A stretch of DNA of 64,000 nucleotides from Phytopythium helicoides (Eukaryota; Oomycota; Peronosporomycetes; Pythiales; Pythiaceae). The stretch lies in the NCBI GenBank assembly GCA_024867545.1, contig JANFNE010000060.1, forward strand, positions 1 to 64,000, written 5' to 3'. Shown here one piece after another: positions 17,520-28,500 of this stretch (position 1 is the stretch's first letter; the number at the start of each line of letters is the position of its first letter). The translations under genes and the position numbers were made by a program. The notes beneath the pieces are model-generated. The model was given only the letters and a program-made list of their open reading frames with translations. It was not told the DNA's origin and did no database searches.

Positions 17520-19283
17520 GTCAATATCTGCGTCGAAGATCTATTGTTAGCGCATCGATCAGCTCACTCTCTGTTGCTTCCACCAGACTGATTCTTGGCG
17601 GGTTTCGAGCCCCATCACGGCGGCGTTCATTGTCTCGTTCTGGTCTACCGCGCCCCATTGGGCTCCGGGCCTTCTTCCGCTCCTCACCGCGTAATTTCTC
17701 TTGGATCATCCGCTCGAGATCGTCAATTCGAGCGATTCCGAGCGGATAAAAGCGATCCATGAGCTCGTCGTCTCCGCACGTCATGTGGAACTGGCGAACA
17801 TGTTCCGCTCCTCCATCGAACAAGCTGATGCGAATTTTTGCCGCCTTGGCGTATCCGTTCAGCCGAAGCAGGTAATCGAGAACGTGCTCGTTCGACCGAC
17901 GAGCAGCCTGGTAATATCTGGCTGCTGGTTTGTCTGGCATTTTTGCAGTAGTACTCGAGGAATGCCTCGCACAGCTACGTCCACTTCCTCTTCGTCTTTG
18001 ACGATAGCTGGCGGAACCAGTCAAGAGCTCATTTGCGCAGCCGCAATTTGAACGTGTCGACCCACTGATCTTGCGGCCGCTTCAATCCTTTCATAGCGTA
18101 GACAAACATCTTCAGTCACTGCGTGGCTCCCTCTCCGCGGTCGCGATCGCCATAGAATAACGCGATCGTGTCCAGCGGAATATGCGTTTGTATCTGGATT
18201 GTCTGCGCTGTTCCCGCTCCTGGGTGAGCTGAAAAGGCTTCTCGCACTTCCTGAAAAGGATCTTCGCGGTCTCCATCGATGCTCTCCATCTCAACGTCTT
18301 CCTTGTCCACTTCCGCCTTGAAAGCCAGCTGAAAAAGCGTTTTCTCTCGCTTCTTCTCTTCAAAATCGTCATATTCATCTTCACCTAAGAAGGTAAGCGT
18401 CTTCCTTGCAGGTTTCTTGGCGGAATTTTTTGTTACGGTGGATGGAGTCTTCTGTTGGTCGGTTCCAGGCATCCGGGACGGGTGCGCGGACTTCCCACTC
18501 GGTGGGGGGATTCCGCTGGGTCCCGACATCTCGCTCCAGCCAAATTCTTCGACGATACGCCGCTTCCACTCCTTCACTTGGTCTCGGACCTCCTTGAAGT
18601 CGTACTTGTCGAGCGTTTCGACGTCGGGACGAGCGTTGCACCGTATCCCCAGAGACAGAAGCAGTCTCTCCGTCTAGAGAGTGAGCAGATTGATGTTCTC
18701 CACCGTCAGTGGCTCCCACAAGGTCTCCCACGCGACGACCCAAGACGGCTTTATCACGTATTCGGGATCGAATAATCCCATCCACCGCGCACTCCGCATC
18801 TGCTTCGCCAAGCTGAGCATCGTCTTTTCCGCTGCTGGCGAGTCCTTCAGCTTCGACTCGGTCGCAAGCGACAATTCAGCATGACGGACGTCGACAGGTG
18901 GGTCCGACGGGGAATTCGCACCAGCGGAAACTCTTCCAGCGGCAGAAGCACCTCCGGTTGAGCGTACTGGCGCCCCCGGGACGCTCCTAGCACCGCCTGC
19001 AGCCATTCCGCTGCTCAACAACACCTCTTTTTCATCTTGGTCACTCTCCTCCAGCTCCTCTCGCACTTCTTCAGCTGCTAACTTCTCCTCGAACAGGTCC
19101 GGAGTGACCTGCTCGGCGAATTCCGCCAGCTCTTCGTCTTCATCCCGCGCAGTCGTCACTGCTCGAGCTGCCGACTTGGCTGAAGTCGCACGCGAGTAGC
19201 TCTTCACCATCGTCTCCTCTTCACTCGTAAGTTGCTTGCTGAACCTGTTGGCACGACAACGCAATCCGGGCATGCGCACCAGT

Positions 19284-20019
19284 TGTGATATAGTGACTGT
19301 AAAATATACAGGCGTATTGAACCCCCCTCACGTTGTGTCCCCTTTTGGCAAGGTTCTTTCCCTATAAGCCGGGTTGCACACGTATGAACAGGGTCCAACA
19401 AGCAACACACACACCGCTCCGCTGGCTACGAGCAAGCCAGCGAGCTGCACTCGCACTCCGTGCCCTCAGCTAGAAAGCTGACGACGTGCACTAGGCACTA
19501 CACGGCAGCTGACGGACCGAAATCCCTCAGTCGAAGGGTCTTTCGCCGCACTAAAGGCGGCTCGGCCCACACACAGGGCCACCAAGCACTCCCACACTCT
19601 TGGCCTGACCTTGGGCGCAATCGCGACACTCATTGTGCGTTGGTGCAGCCGGCGGTCATATCCAGCCCACACCCATGACTCACCTTGCGCAGATGCTTGC
19701 GTCGGACTTGGAAAATTCCGCTCTGTATTGGTTACTCTATAGCTTCATCATCTTCCTACTGTCTCCTATAGAATATGCAAGTATAAAAATCCTACTTCCG
19801 CTGAGCAGTCGCGTCCGACCAGCAGCGGTGCCTCTTCATCTGTCCATTGGGCCGTTTGACTGGCCTTTGTATGGGCAGCTTGGGCGACCTTCCTGCCACC
19901 GCCCGCTCACCCACCCAGACTTTCGTCACAGTCCACTTATCACAGTCGGCTGTACACACCCACCACCGGCCAGTGTACCCGTCTACTGGCACTGCCGTCC
20001 GTCACCGTCTGAGGGTACA
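19284..20019 (-). repeat. Remaining 5' LTR of the second Ty3/gypsy element
   Basis: On the minus strand it begins TGTACCC and ends ATATCACA, 736 bp, followed after two bases by TGGTGCGCATGCC, a good primer-binding-site candidate (19267-19281). A TATA-like TTTTTATACTT lies at 19782-19792. No second copy is present in the window, so the ends rest on TG/CA and the primer site only. Confidence 0.5.
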
Positions 20020-20480
20020 TAACCGCCTACCCAAGCTTCCCAGCGACACTCAGACAACCAATGAGCGCTTGGCCAGAAGCGTAATTTGTTTCCCACCGAC
20101 GCTGGAACGCCTGCCTGATAGCCTTGGCGCTTGGTTATAATTGCAATTTCTTCGGGCGCCTGTCCAGCCGGCCGCTAAATAGCCCGGAACCTTGGTCAGA
20201 ATTGAAATTTGCTTCACCACAGAACGAAGGTGTCGACCGCCTCCGGTGTGTGTGCTCCAAGGCAAAAGCGGAGGGTATTTATGTAGTATGTAAAACCTAG
20301 ACGTAGAGGCAGCCCCCTTTGGCGAGCCCCTGTTCACAAGAAACAAATGCCCAAATGCATGGTAAGCAATAACTAGAAGCGCAATGACCAGTCTGTGCTG
20401 ATCCCACATGGCGATCCCAGCTCCATGTCGCACTGATGACTGGTGCCCAGAGTCAGGCCGCTGAGTCTCGATTCCTAGGC
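20020..20480. other. Gene-free DNA
   Basis: No coding sequence recognised. An imperfect direct repeat of about 26 nt occurs near 20130 and 20190 (both ending AATTTCTTC / AATTTGCTTC). Confidence 0.4.
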
Positions 20481-20580
20481 TCGGACTCGCAGGCCCAGAT
20501 TTGCAGGCCCGGTCTTGTTGGCCGAGACTCGTAGGCCGAGGCTTGTAGGCCCGGACTTGCAGGCCCGGACTTTGAGCCCC
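20481..20580. repeat. Minisatellite, about seven units of 14-15 nt
   Basis: Degenerate tandem units of the form GGACTTGCAGGCCC, for example CGGACTCGCAGGCCC, AGATTTGCAGGCCC, GGTCTTGTTGGCCG, AGACTCGTAGGCCG. Open in the minus direction, but no protein is supported. Confidence 0.8.
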
Positions 20581-21023
20581 AAAAAGTGTCGCAGGGAGAT
20601 ATGAGGGGTCACCTGACCGTTGGTCGGCAGTTCCCCCGGAAACTGGGGCCACATCACCACACAAACCCTACCATGCTTAAATAACACAAAACCTTCAGCT
20701 GCTCGTCGATGGTCTGGGTACCCTACTATACGTGCTTTGGTCACGTTGTAGTGTATATGTTACTGAATATTCGAGTATACAATCAATTATCATTTATCGA
20801 CTGACTAGGTCTTTTTTGTGCTGCCATCTAAGGTTTCCCCTACTCTCGTTTCTATCGTTTTTATCATGATCTTGCTTGGCTGCCACCCTCTCAAAAATGC
20901 TATCACTTTGAAAAGGAGTTACGGGGGTACGTTCTTAATATAGGTCCGCTCCGAGTCCTTCCTTTAGAAAGACCAACCTAACTAACAATTAACGCTCATA
21001 ATCTAACTAAGGTTTTGAGTGTC
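20581..21023. other. Gene-free DNA
   Basis: AT-rich toward the right. Nothing recognised. Confidence 0.4.
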
Positions 21024-21681
21024 CACTGGGTGCCCGCCAAAACTGGCCTGGATCAGATCAGTAATGCGGGGTTCTATATGTTTAAATCGTAAATGTTATG
21101 TATCTGTTATTAAATATTGCAGATAGATGTTTATGTCAGATGATTAAAGAATGTTGCTAAATAAGGGTGTGTATAGCTTGATATACTTTAATAAAGAGAA
21201 AGTTTAATTCAGTTGCTACTTCAGATGTTTATGTCGACACAAACATTTTAATTTAATGGACGCCTTCCAAAACTAGCATATGTCAATTGCTTTATCCGGA
21301 CATTTACGCGGATTTTTTCTAATCGTTCATTATCAGTTATGTAAAATTGCAGGTAGATGTTTATGTCAGATGATTATAGGAGGTTGCAAAATAGGGGTGA
21401 GCATATACATCTATACTTCAATCAAGTGAATATTTAAGCCGGTTGCATATTCAGATATTTATGTCGACTGAAGCGGCATATTTTAATGAGACCAAAAAAC
21501 GGTCTCAATAAACTATGCTATCTGGCAGGGGTGATATTGCGGAGTATAAGTCAGTCATATGCCAGTTTTGGTAGGCGTCCAATGCGACCGAAAAACGGTC
21601 TAAATAAACTTATGCCATCTGGCAGGGGTGATTATCGGGACTTAGTTTCAGTCACAGGCCAGTTTTGGCGGGCGCCCACTG
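21024..21681. mobile_element. MITE-like element with nested inverted repeats
   Basis: Outer terminal inverted repeats of 27 nt (21024-21050 and 21655-21681) match at all but two positions and contain GCCCGCCAAAACTGGCCTG. A second inverted pair of 25 nt (21258-21282 and 21556-21580) has the related core CCAAAACT and flanks AT-rich DNA. Direct repeats inside (GATGTTTATGTCAGATGATT at about 21125 and 21356) suggest two related copies inserted into or next to each other. No ORF: non-autonomous. Confidence 0.7.
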
Positions 21682-22052
21682 TCAATGATAAAATAGTCGG
21701 GTACCCCGACCAATATTTTCGCACTGAAAGATCACTGTGGGTTAGAACAGCAAGCGAGAGTGGTGCGTGACACTGGAGAATCGTATAAAGTCAGCAGGCG
21801 ACGTCGCTATCGCGAGCCCGAAAGATAAAGCGCCGTTGACAGCGTTGATCCTGTTCACTACTTCGTGCACAATCTTATCCAAGCGCAGCACATACTTCCC
21901 CAATCGCGGGGTGTTTATCATGGTCTCTTTGCAGTGCATGCTGGACCAACTAACTGCATGTGACGAATCAAACTCGATGCTAACAATCACCAGCCGCTAT
22001 TTGCGACTTCGGATTGTTGATATTACGCAACGGATTGTGCCCGACAGACAAA
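21682..22052. other. Gene-free DNA
   Basis: A short minus-strand open frame (21742-21990) has no recognisable domain. Nothing else is seen. Confidence 0.35.
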
Positions 22053-22574
22053 TATCTCTAAATCAAATTGCTTGTCGCTTAGACTAACAGCATTGTGTGT
22101 GTGAGGGATGCTACTTGCTAGTTTCTACTTGCATCTCTTCTCGAACCAAATAGCGATCAATTGATAATGCTCCTCCTTGGTGGAGAGTCGTTCCGGATTT
22201 TTGAGAACGAAAATCACACCGCCTAAAGTAAAGAGTGTGGTAGTGGTGATTGATGCAGCAGTAACATTTGCGCTTGGAATAGCGGTATCAATGCGAGTGC
22301 TCTTGAAACATCGGGCACCACAGAATCTGCGCGCAGTTGTATGTCAATACTTTGCATTTGATAATAATGGATAATCGTGACGATGTAGTGCTCAAACATC
22401 TCTAAATCAAATTGCTTAGAGGAGTGAGAGCTTGTCGCTTAGATTGACAACATTGCGCTGTGGGAGGGATGCTACTTGCTAGTTTCTACTTGCATCTCTT
22501 CCCGAACTAAATAGCGATCAATTGGTGGTGAGTCTCGTCGAGCCTTTGAAAACGAAGATCACACCGCCGAAAGT
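22053..22574. repeat. Direct duplication of about 177 bp ending at the assembly gap
   Basis: Copies at about 22053-22229 and 22398-22574. Both start ATCTCTAAATCAAATTGCTT, share GGGATGCTACTTGCTAGTTT, and end near ACACCGCC(T/G)AAAGT. The second runs straight into the run of N. Confidence 0.75.
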
Positions 22575-22584
22575 NNNNNNNNNN
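22575..22584. other. Assembly gap (10 N)
   Basis: Ten N. The left side is repeat DNA and the right side is the inside of a methyltransferase gene, so the true gap size is unknown and the join may be wrong. Confidence 0.98.
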
Positions 22585-22850
22585 GTAGCCGTCGTTGACC
22601 ATCTCCTCCGACAGCCGCGAGTTTCCCGCGCCCGCCATGAGCACCGCGTCCGACTTCTTGACGTACTGGTTCAGCAGTTCCTTGAGCCCGCCATAGCGCT
22701 GGTACCAGTCGAACTGCTCCGAGTCCCTTCCCGACGCACCCAGCGAGCGTCAGAGCGCGAAACTTCGCACAAAGCCGCAGCACACAGCCAGCCAGCCACT
22801 CACTTGGTGTAGCGCTCGTCCCAGTAGCTCGCCTTGCCGTACTGCGCCAT
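22585..22850 (-). CDS. SAM-dependent methyltransferase (METTL13/EEF1AKMT4-like), 5' part only
   Basis: Exon 1 is 22850-22804 (MAQYGKASYWDERY...), the intron is 22803-22727 (GTGAGT...AAG, 77 nt), and exon 2 begins at 22726 and reads DSEQFDWYQRYGGLKELL, then LMAGAGNSRLSEEM. The YWDERY...FDWY...GNSRLSEEM pattern is that of the eukaryotic methyltransferases related to METTL13 and EEF1AKMT4, where the glycine-rich loop binds SAM. The gene runs into the N gap, so the rest of the fold is missing. Upstream, at about 22922-22956, an 11-bp unit GGGGGTACGAT is repeated almost three times, probably in its promoter. Confidence 0.75.
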
Positions 22851-23265
22851 CGTCGCGGACCTCTCGCCACTGCCGGCGCACCCAATGCGGAAATGGAAGA
22901 TTGGGCGGCGGCAACGACTCGCGGGGGTACGATGGGGGTACGATGGGGGTACGACACGCCCCTTCCCCCGATGCTCAACTAGGTTTACATGGGTTCGTTT
23001 CTGTAGTTGAAAGGGAGGAAAATATACTTTAGCGGGAGAATGGAATGTAACTTTTCTTGCTAAGAGGAAACCAGCTATCGGACCAGCACGAAATCACTTA
23101 TTTATACATACAATAGATTGACCTATTAACATTGAATAGTGCACAAGTAGTGGTCCGATAGCGGCTGGCTGCTTCTGGAAGGTTCATCCGTTACTTGCCA
23201 CCGCTTCAACATGTAACCAACCGATGCGGCTACATGACAGGTTGGCACAGAGCTCAGCCACTCAA
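22851..23265. other. Intergenic with a small inverted-repeat element
   Basis: Holds the promoter of the methyltransferase and the 3' flank of the next gene. A 12-bp perfect inverted repeat, GCTATCGGACCA (23074-23085) and TGGTCCGATAGC (23151-23162), frames about 65 bp of AT-rich DNA, like a tiny MITE. Confidence 0.6.
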
Positions 23266-24793
23266 CTACTGCTGCGCCTTGGCCGCTGCCGCTGCCGCTG
23301 CCTGCTGCCTCAGCTTGGTGGACGAGATGTCGTTGCGGTAGTCGGACTCACTCAGAGGCACGAACAGCTTGCGGAACACGCGAGGGATGTGGCTCTCAAG
23401 CACCGACTCGGCCGAGATGAACGAGTTCGAGACCTTGTCATCGAAGCGGCCGGCCACCACGAAGGAGCAGCCATGGTCCGCGATGCGTTGCAGCGCCAGC
23501 ACCATGCGGTGCTCGTCGTCCTCGTAGTACTTTTTGTCCACGATGCGCACGGCCGTGTCGGCGCCGATCACGAACACGCAGTTGCGCAGCAGCTCGGCCT
23601 TCTGCCCGAAAAGTGTCGCGTTCGTGACCAGCACGGGGTACTCACCGAGCTTCAGAGAGCTGTCCGGGCCGAACTGCTTCACGCGCTCCATGACGGTCGA
23701 AGACGCGATTGAGCCCTTGTCGGCGTTGGCGACCGCCATCTCGAAGCCGATCGGGAGCTCGCGACCCTTCTCGGCTTTCCACTTGCGCTGCGCTGCGAGT
23801 GCCAAGTCGATGTGGCCGGTATGCAGCGGGTTGAAAGATCCCGGGAGGACGATGCCGCGGAACTCAAAGTCTTGAGTGATGAGCACCGACTTTTTCCCGC
23901 TCGCGCTGTCATGGTCCGGCAGGAAGCACACACTTGACAGTTGACTAGAAGCACCATCGCCGCAGATGGAATCCAAGGGATCGCGTACGTCACTCGGCGA
24001 CGAGGCTTGGGTCGAGACTACGCGGAAAGAATCCTGGCCGCTGAGCTCCTCCGTCAGCTCCGCGAAGAGGTCGTCGCAGCTTCCAGTGTCCACCGCCGCA
24101 ACTCGAGCCAGCGCGTACACGAGCCAGTTGCTCACAATGTCGTCTTCCTCTACACCCACAGCGTCACCTCCCCCTCATTAGCTGCTTGCAGAAGTATCAA
24201 AGCGGGCAATCCGCAACGTACGCAGGCGAGAGCGTCCGAGCGTCTTGTCGAGCGTCAGGTGGTACGTATCGCACCTCGGCGCCACGACGTTCGCGTCCGA
24301 GGGCGTCGCGCGGCAGACCGACACGAACGCCTCGTGCGGGCCCTTCTTGGCGTAGTTGGTCGCCAGCGCGGCCGTGCACGCGACGCCGACCGCCAGCTGG
24401 AACCTGGCGACCGCCTCCCCCGCGTCCGCGCCGTCCTTCCTCGCCAGCGCCGCCGCCTTCCTCCACGCCGCCGCCGCCATGCGCTGCGCCGTCTCAGCCG
24501 AGCAGAACTTGACCTCCGCGTCTGCGCACACCGATCCCTTCCATTAGACGGCCGGATCCCCCCGCCGAGCACCTCAACTCGGCCCCACCCGTCTCCTTCC
24601 CGCCCAAAAACTCGAGCAGACTCGCGCGCGCGTACGGCACCGAGAACTGCAGCATCGTCGACGAGCTGCCGGGCCGGAAGAGCAGCTGCGCCGCCGCGCC
24701 GCCGCCGCCGGTGACCGCCGCCGCCACCTGCAGCGCCGGCTGGCGCGCGTACACGGCGGCGAGCGCGCGCTCCACGGCCGCCGCGACCGCCAT
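23266..24793 (-). CDS. CinA-like (NMN deamidase) / nucleotidylyltransferase fusion protein
   Basis: Three exons: 24793-24589, 24521-24222 and 24149-23266. The introns of 67 and 72 nt end in GCAG and GTAG, the second with a GTACGT donor; phases join cleanly to 462 residues. Residues 1-190 match the C-terminal domain of CinA (an ALQVAAAVTGG start, VGVACTAALAT and QEDDIVSNWLVYALA), known in bacteria as nicotinamide mononucleotide deamidase. Residues 265-450 are an NMNAT-like nucleotidylyltransferase: GSFNPLHTGH at about 272 and ISSTKLR at about 443. This suggests one protein doing two linked NAD-salvage steps, NMN to NaMN to NaAD; this is inference. It ends with an Ala-rich tail. The gene is divergent from the channel gene at 25566. 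Confidence 0.8.
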
Positions 24794-25565
24794 GAAGGTG
24801 TTGGGGAAAATGGGGCGGGGGATTCCGCGCTGTGATTGGGCAATAATCGAATGGAGACTTCTGGTTGGCTGAAATGGACTGGATTGCACTTCAACCAGAG
24901 TGACGGTCGAGGGGTTTCCCTGCCAGTCGTCCTTTCTCCGACTCGAGCTCAAGCTTGGCAGCGCCCCAAAGCGTCGGAACTGCGGGAGGTCGCGGCCGAT
25001 TTGTATTGATTTGGATCTTTGAATTTGGGCTGAGACTTCCCTCTGTAGAAAATGAACCTGATCGAGAAGCATGAGTGCAAACACCGAGGTGTGGCAGCAT
25101 CAAGTTGTTTTTACGAGAAGTTTTTGTCGGATGGAATAGTAGGTTTCTGCAGGGGAATTCGGGAAACTCGAGCCACCAGGATCATTTGTCAAGCAGCAAA
25201 CCTTGTAATTTGCTTCTTGATGCTGTTTTCAAACACGTAGAGCCATGCGTAGAAGTTGTCGAAGGCTGCTGCCTCATCTTGAGCGTCGACGACACTTTTT
25301 CCGAAGTGACCAGACTTAAGACTGGCAACTCTGAATAACTGGAGAACTGCAATCCATTGAAGGCACACGAGTAGTCACGGGGTGATGTGATAGTTCAGCA
25401 AACTGCCTGGCATCTTTGCAGTTTCAATGAATCCAAGACTGCAATTGCAGGCATCTGGCTGAAATAGACTCGCGCGCATCGGTTGCATACGACCCAGAAT
25501 GGCTGCGAAACGACCAGATTTCTCGTCTGCAGGTATTCACTTTCCAAGACACCCCCGCAACACAC
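24794..25565. other. Divergent promoter region
   Basis: 770 bp between divergent genes; an ATTGG box lies near 24833 just upstream of the minus-strand start. No other gene seen. Confidence 0.5.
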
Positions 25566-28500
25566 ATGAACAACAGGTCAAAGAAGCCAGCGCCAATCGG
25601 GCGGCGCCACTCGACACTCGAGTATGGATCGAGTTCGTCAGAGCTGCAGCCGATCGATGAACCGAGCGAGAGAGATGCGGCAGAGCTCAGCGGGTCAGAA
25701 GAGCATCTGGCTCCGCCTTTGAAGAAGCGCCTAGTTCGCAGTACGAGTGCCAGGGGCTCCACAGGCTCTATTTTCCTGCGCAACGGACGTCAAGCCGAAG
25801 GTGTCCGAGTTTCGCACGCGGCTAAAGCAAATGCAAGTGTTATCGATCCGGCTTCACGCTACGAGGAGATGATGCTACGATTCCAGGTTCGTCAGCTGCA
25901 GCGCACACCTTCGACTTCAACAGACACGGCTGAGGCGAAGCGGTTGGCCATGGATGCAGGCGGCCCTGCAGGGGAATTTGGGGGTTTGAGTGAGAGAAGC
26001 AACGTGTCGCCGTTCCGAATCCCCTTGACGGCACGTCGGAACACATCTGTGTCGTCTCAACATGACCACGCCAGTAACAGGTACCAAATCAACTCGGAGA
26101 GAGCTGGTGCTGCTGCAACAGATAGAACCTCCTCAAGTTCAGTCATCTCTGGACAGGGTATCGATACTCCTGAAAACACCCACCAGACTCATTTTGTGCA
26201 GTACAGCTGGGGCGACCATGCCAGAGATACCCTACATCGTGCAATCCGATCGATCAAAGCACCCATTTCTCCCTTCTCAACATTCTCGCAGCTACGCTAT
26301 GCGATTCTGTTTGTGGCTACCGCCATCTATCTGCTACACTTCCCGGTCGAGCTGGCATTTCCCGATACTGTACTTGGTAGGAAGATCAGCATCGCCTTGT
26401 CAGTGTTTTTCGGCCTTGATGCGGTGCTGGAGATGAACACATCCTACGTCACCAAGTCGGGGTCATTGGTGACGTCTCGACCAAAGATCATGATCCATTA
26501 CATCAAGTATCGCCTCCTGATCGATCTGGTGTCCTCACTTCCATTGGATGCGATCTTCGAGCGTCACGTTGACGAGAGTTACGAAGCCTCCTCAACTTCC
26601 TCCTCGTGGGATTACATCATGTACATCTCCCGTCTCGAGCGACTTTGGATTATCGTTCGGCTCGTGAGACTCGTGTGGCAGCTTCGTGTGAACGAGTCCG
26701 CCAACACAATCTGGGCGTGGGCGTTGTACTCGCGATATTCGCATTTGTTGCGTATCGTGTGGATTATCCTGCTGGTTCTTTTCATTGCGCACTACATTGC
26801 CTGCATCTGGGCGATCCTCACGGCCGATTCGTCGTTGAGTAGTAGTAGTTCGTGGTCGGAAGAATACGCCTACAGCTTCTATACTGCACTCCAACTTCTC
26901 CAGGGTCAAGGTATTCCTACTGACTCGGCGGCACAAAACATCTTTGCGTCCTTCTCGATTCTACTAGGGTCATTGGTGCTCGCCACCGTGTTTGGTCACG
27001 TCGCGATTCTTGTTGCCAACTTCAATGCGACCATCACGAACTACCAACGCAAGATGGAGGGCGTCTTCGCTGTGATGACCAAGATGCGTCTCCCGACTCT
27101 GCTTCGGGAGCGTATCCATCTGTACTACGAACATCTATGGAACGAGTACGAATGCCTGGACGGCGAGATTGTGCAATTCACCAAGGAACTATCGCACTCG
27201 CTAGAGCTCGAAGTGGTGCTATTCAAGTATATGGAAGTCGTCATGCACATTCCTTTCTTCACGGACTGCACACCTGACTTCCAGAAGCAACTGCTATTGA
27301 GCCTTCAAGTCCGCGTGTACCTGCCAGACGACTTCATCATGCGTCATGGCGAAGTTGGTGACGAGTTTTATATTGTGAATCGAGGCTACTGTGAACTTGT
27401 TGGTGAGCCAAACACTTTCGAGCGCATAACAGGGCGATCGCTCGTGGGGAGCACGATGGAGAAGCAACGGCGATACGGACGACGAAGGTCGTCAAATATC
27501 TCCACAACCACAACCGATCGTGACATCAAATCAACATTTGACCTTGATCGAGAGCAATGGGAACGAGTCAAGGCAACAACATACAACACAAAACATTCGG
27601 CATCATACCTTTGTCAGCAAGCCGTCATCATGAGAGGACAGGCATTCGGTGATCTCGCATTACTCATGAATTACCCCTGTTCAGCCAATGTCCGTGCAAT
27701 CACCAACGTCGAGATGTGTGTACTCAGCCGCAAGAGCTTTCAAACCATACTCGCTCGCTACTCAGAGGATCGAAGGCGAGTAGTTCTTGGGATGCTTACG
27801 TCTTACCTGGAAAACTGCGAGAAAAACAAGCTCCCATGTCCATTGCTTGACACCGTTCGTTCTGTGTTCGTTCCAAGTGTTGTGAGTTCGCTCACTGCTG
27901 CCGAAGCTGCTGAGCGGGTGTATCGTGCCATCGACGCCGATCTGCGAGATACGTCGATCAAGTATGGAATCAACGAGATGACCAGGGACCGACTTGTGCA
28001 ACTTCGGGATCAGCGGCGTCGAGAGGCAAAAGCCGCAGAGACCAAAACAACTTCGACTGCATCTAATGACCACCCTCCACATCCGAGCAATTTGGGGAAA
28101 TCGAACTCGCACTGTGGTGCAAACAAACACTGCACACACCATCAACCCCCAGCAGCTATTCATTCATCAGGTGGATGCTCTACTCATGACTCGGAGATCA
28201 CGGCTCGACTGAAGGAGATAGAAGAGCGAGAATTGACCATCCAGGCAGTGTTACGGGAGCTCGATGAGTCGCTGATTGAGATGCAGGAGGTGCGAGCCGC
28301 CGAGCAAGCGCGATTTGCAGAGTATTTTGCACGAGAAACCACGTCCACTTCCACTCAAACAGATGAGAGCGCGTTCAGAGCAATTCCACCTCCACGTCCA
28401 ACGAAGAAGCCTCGTTGGGTCCGTGGCAAGTCGCAACCGCAGCTTCAGATCATGGGTGACATGGCTCAAGTTGACGAGAGTCAGCAGTCTGATCAAGGCA

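Larger units (their letters stand above)
15135..19210 (-). pseudogene. gag of the second Ty3/gypsy element, split by a transposon
   Basis: Gag starts at about 19210 with an acidic Glu-rich N-terminus, continues with frame changes through 18116-18577, and then 18024-17521 (RRSNEHVLDYLLRLNGYAKA), a typical middle gag block. The reading stops at the edge of the inserted DDE transposon and resumes at about 15660 with an Asp/Tyr-rich stretch and two zinc-knuckle-like motifs, CGACGRIDHPTHLC and a CX2CX3HX4C variant (CKMCLQVHPAGQC), ending at 15135. At least one in-frame stop is seen near 15475. Confidence 0.7.
12150..20019 (-). mobile_element. Decayed Ty3/gypsy retrotransposon, minus strand, 3' truncated
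   Basis: In minus direction: LTR (20019-19284), primer-binding site, gag (about 19210-15135, interrupted), protease, reverse transcriptase and RNase H, ending near 12150. Integrase and the second LTR are missing. Frames carry several stops and shifts. A DDE transposon sits inside gag at about 15663-17519. The heptamer AGCGGAA (or its complement) occurs at least 19 times over the element and not in the inserted transposon. Confidence 0.85.

Noticed and set aside
20481..20580. CRISPR-like array
   Set aside because: Units follow one another without spacers and the genome is eukaryotic; it is a minisatellite.
22053..22574. LTR pair of a small element
   Set aside because: The two copies are direct repeats but lack TG/CA ends, primer site and target duplication.
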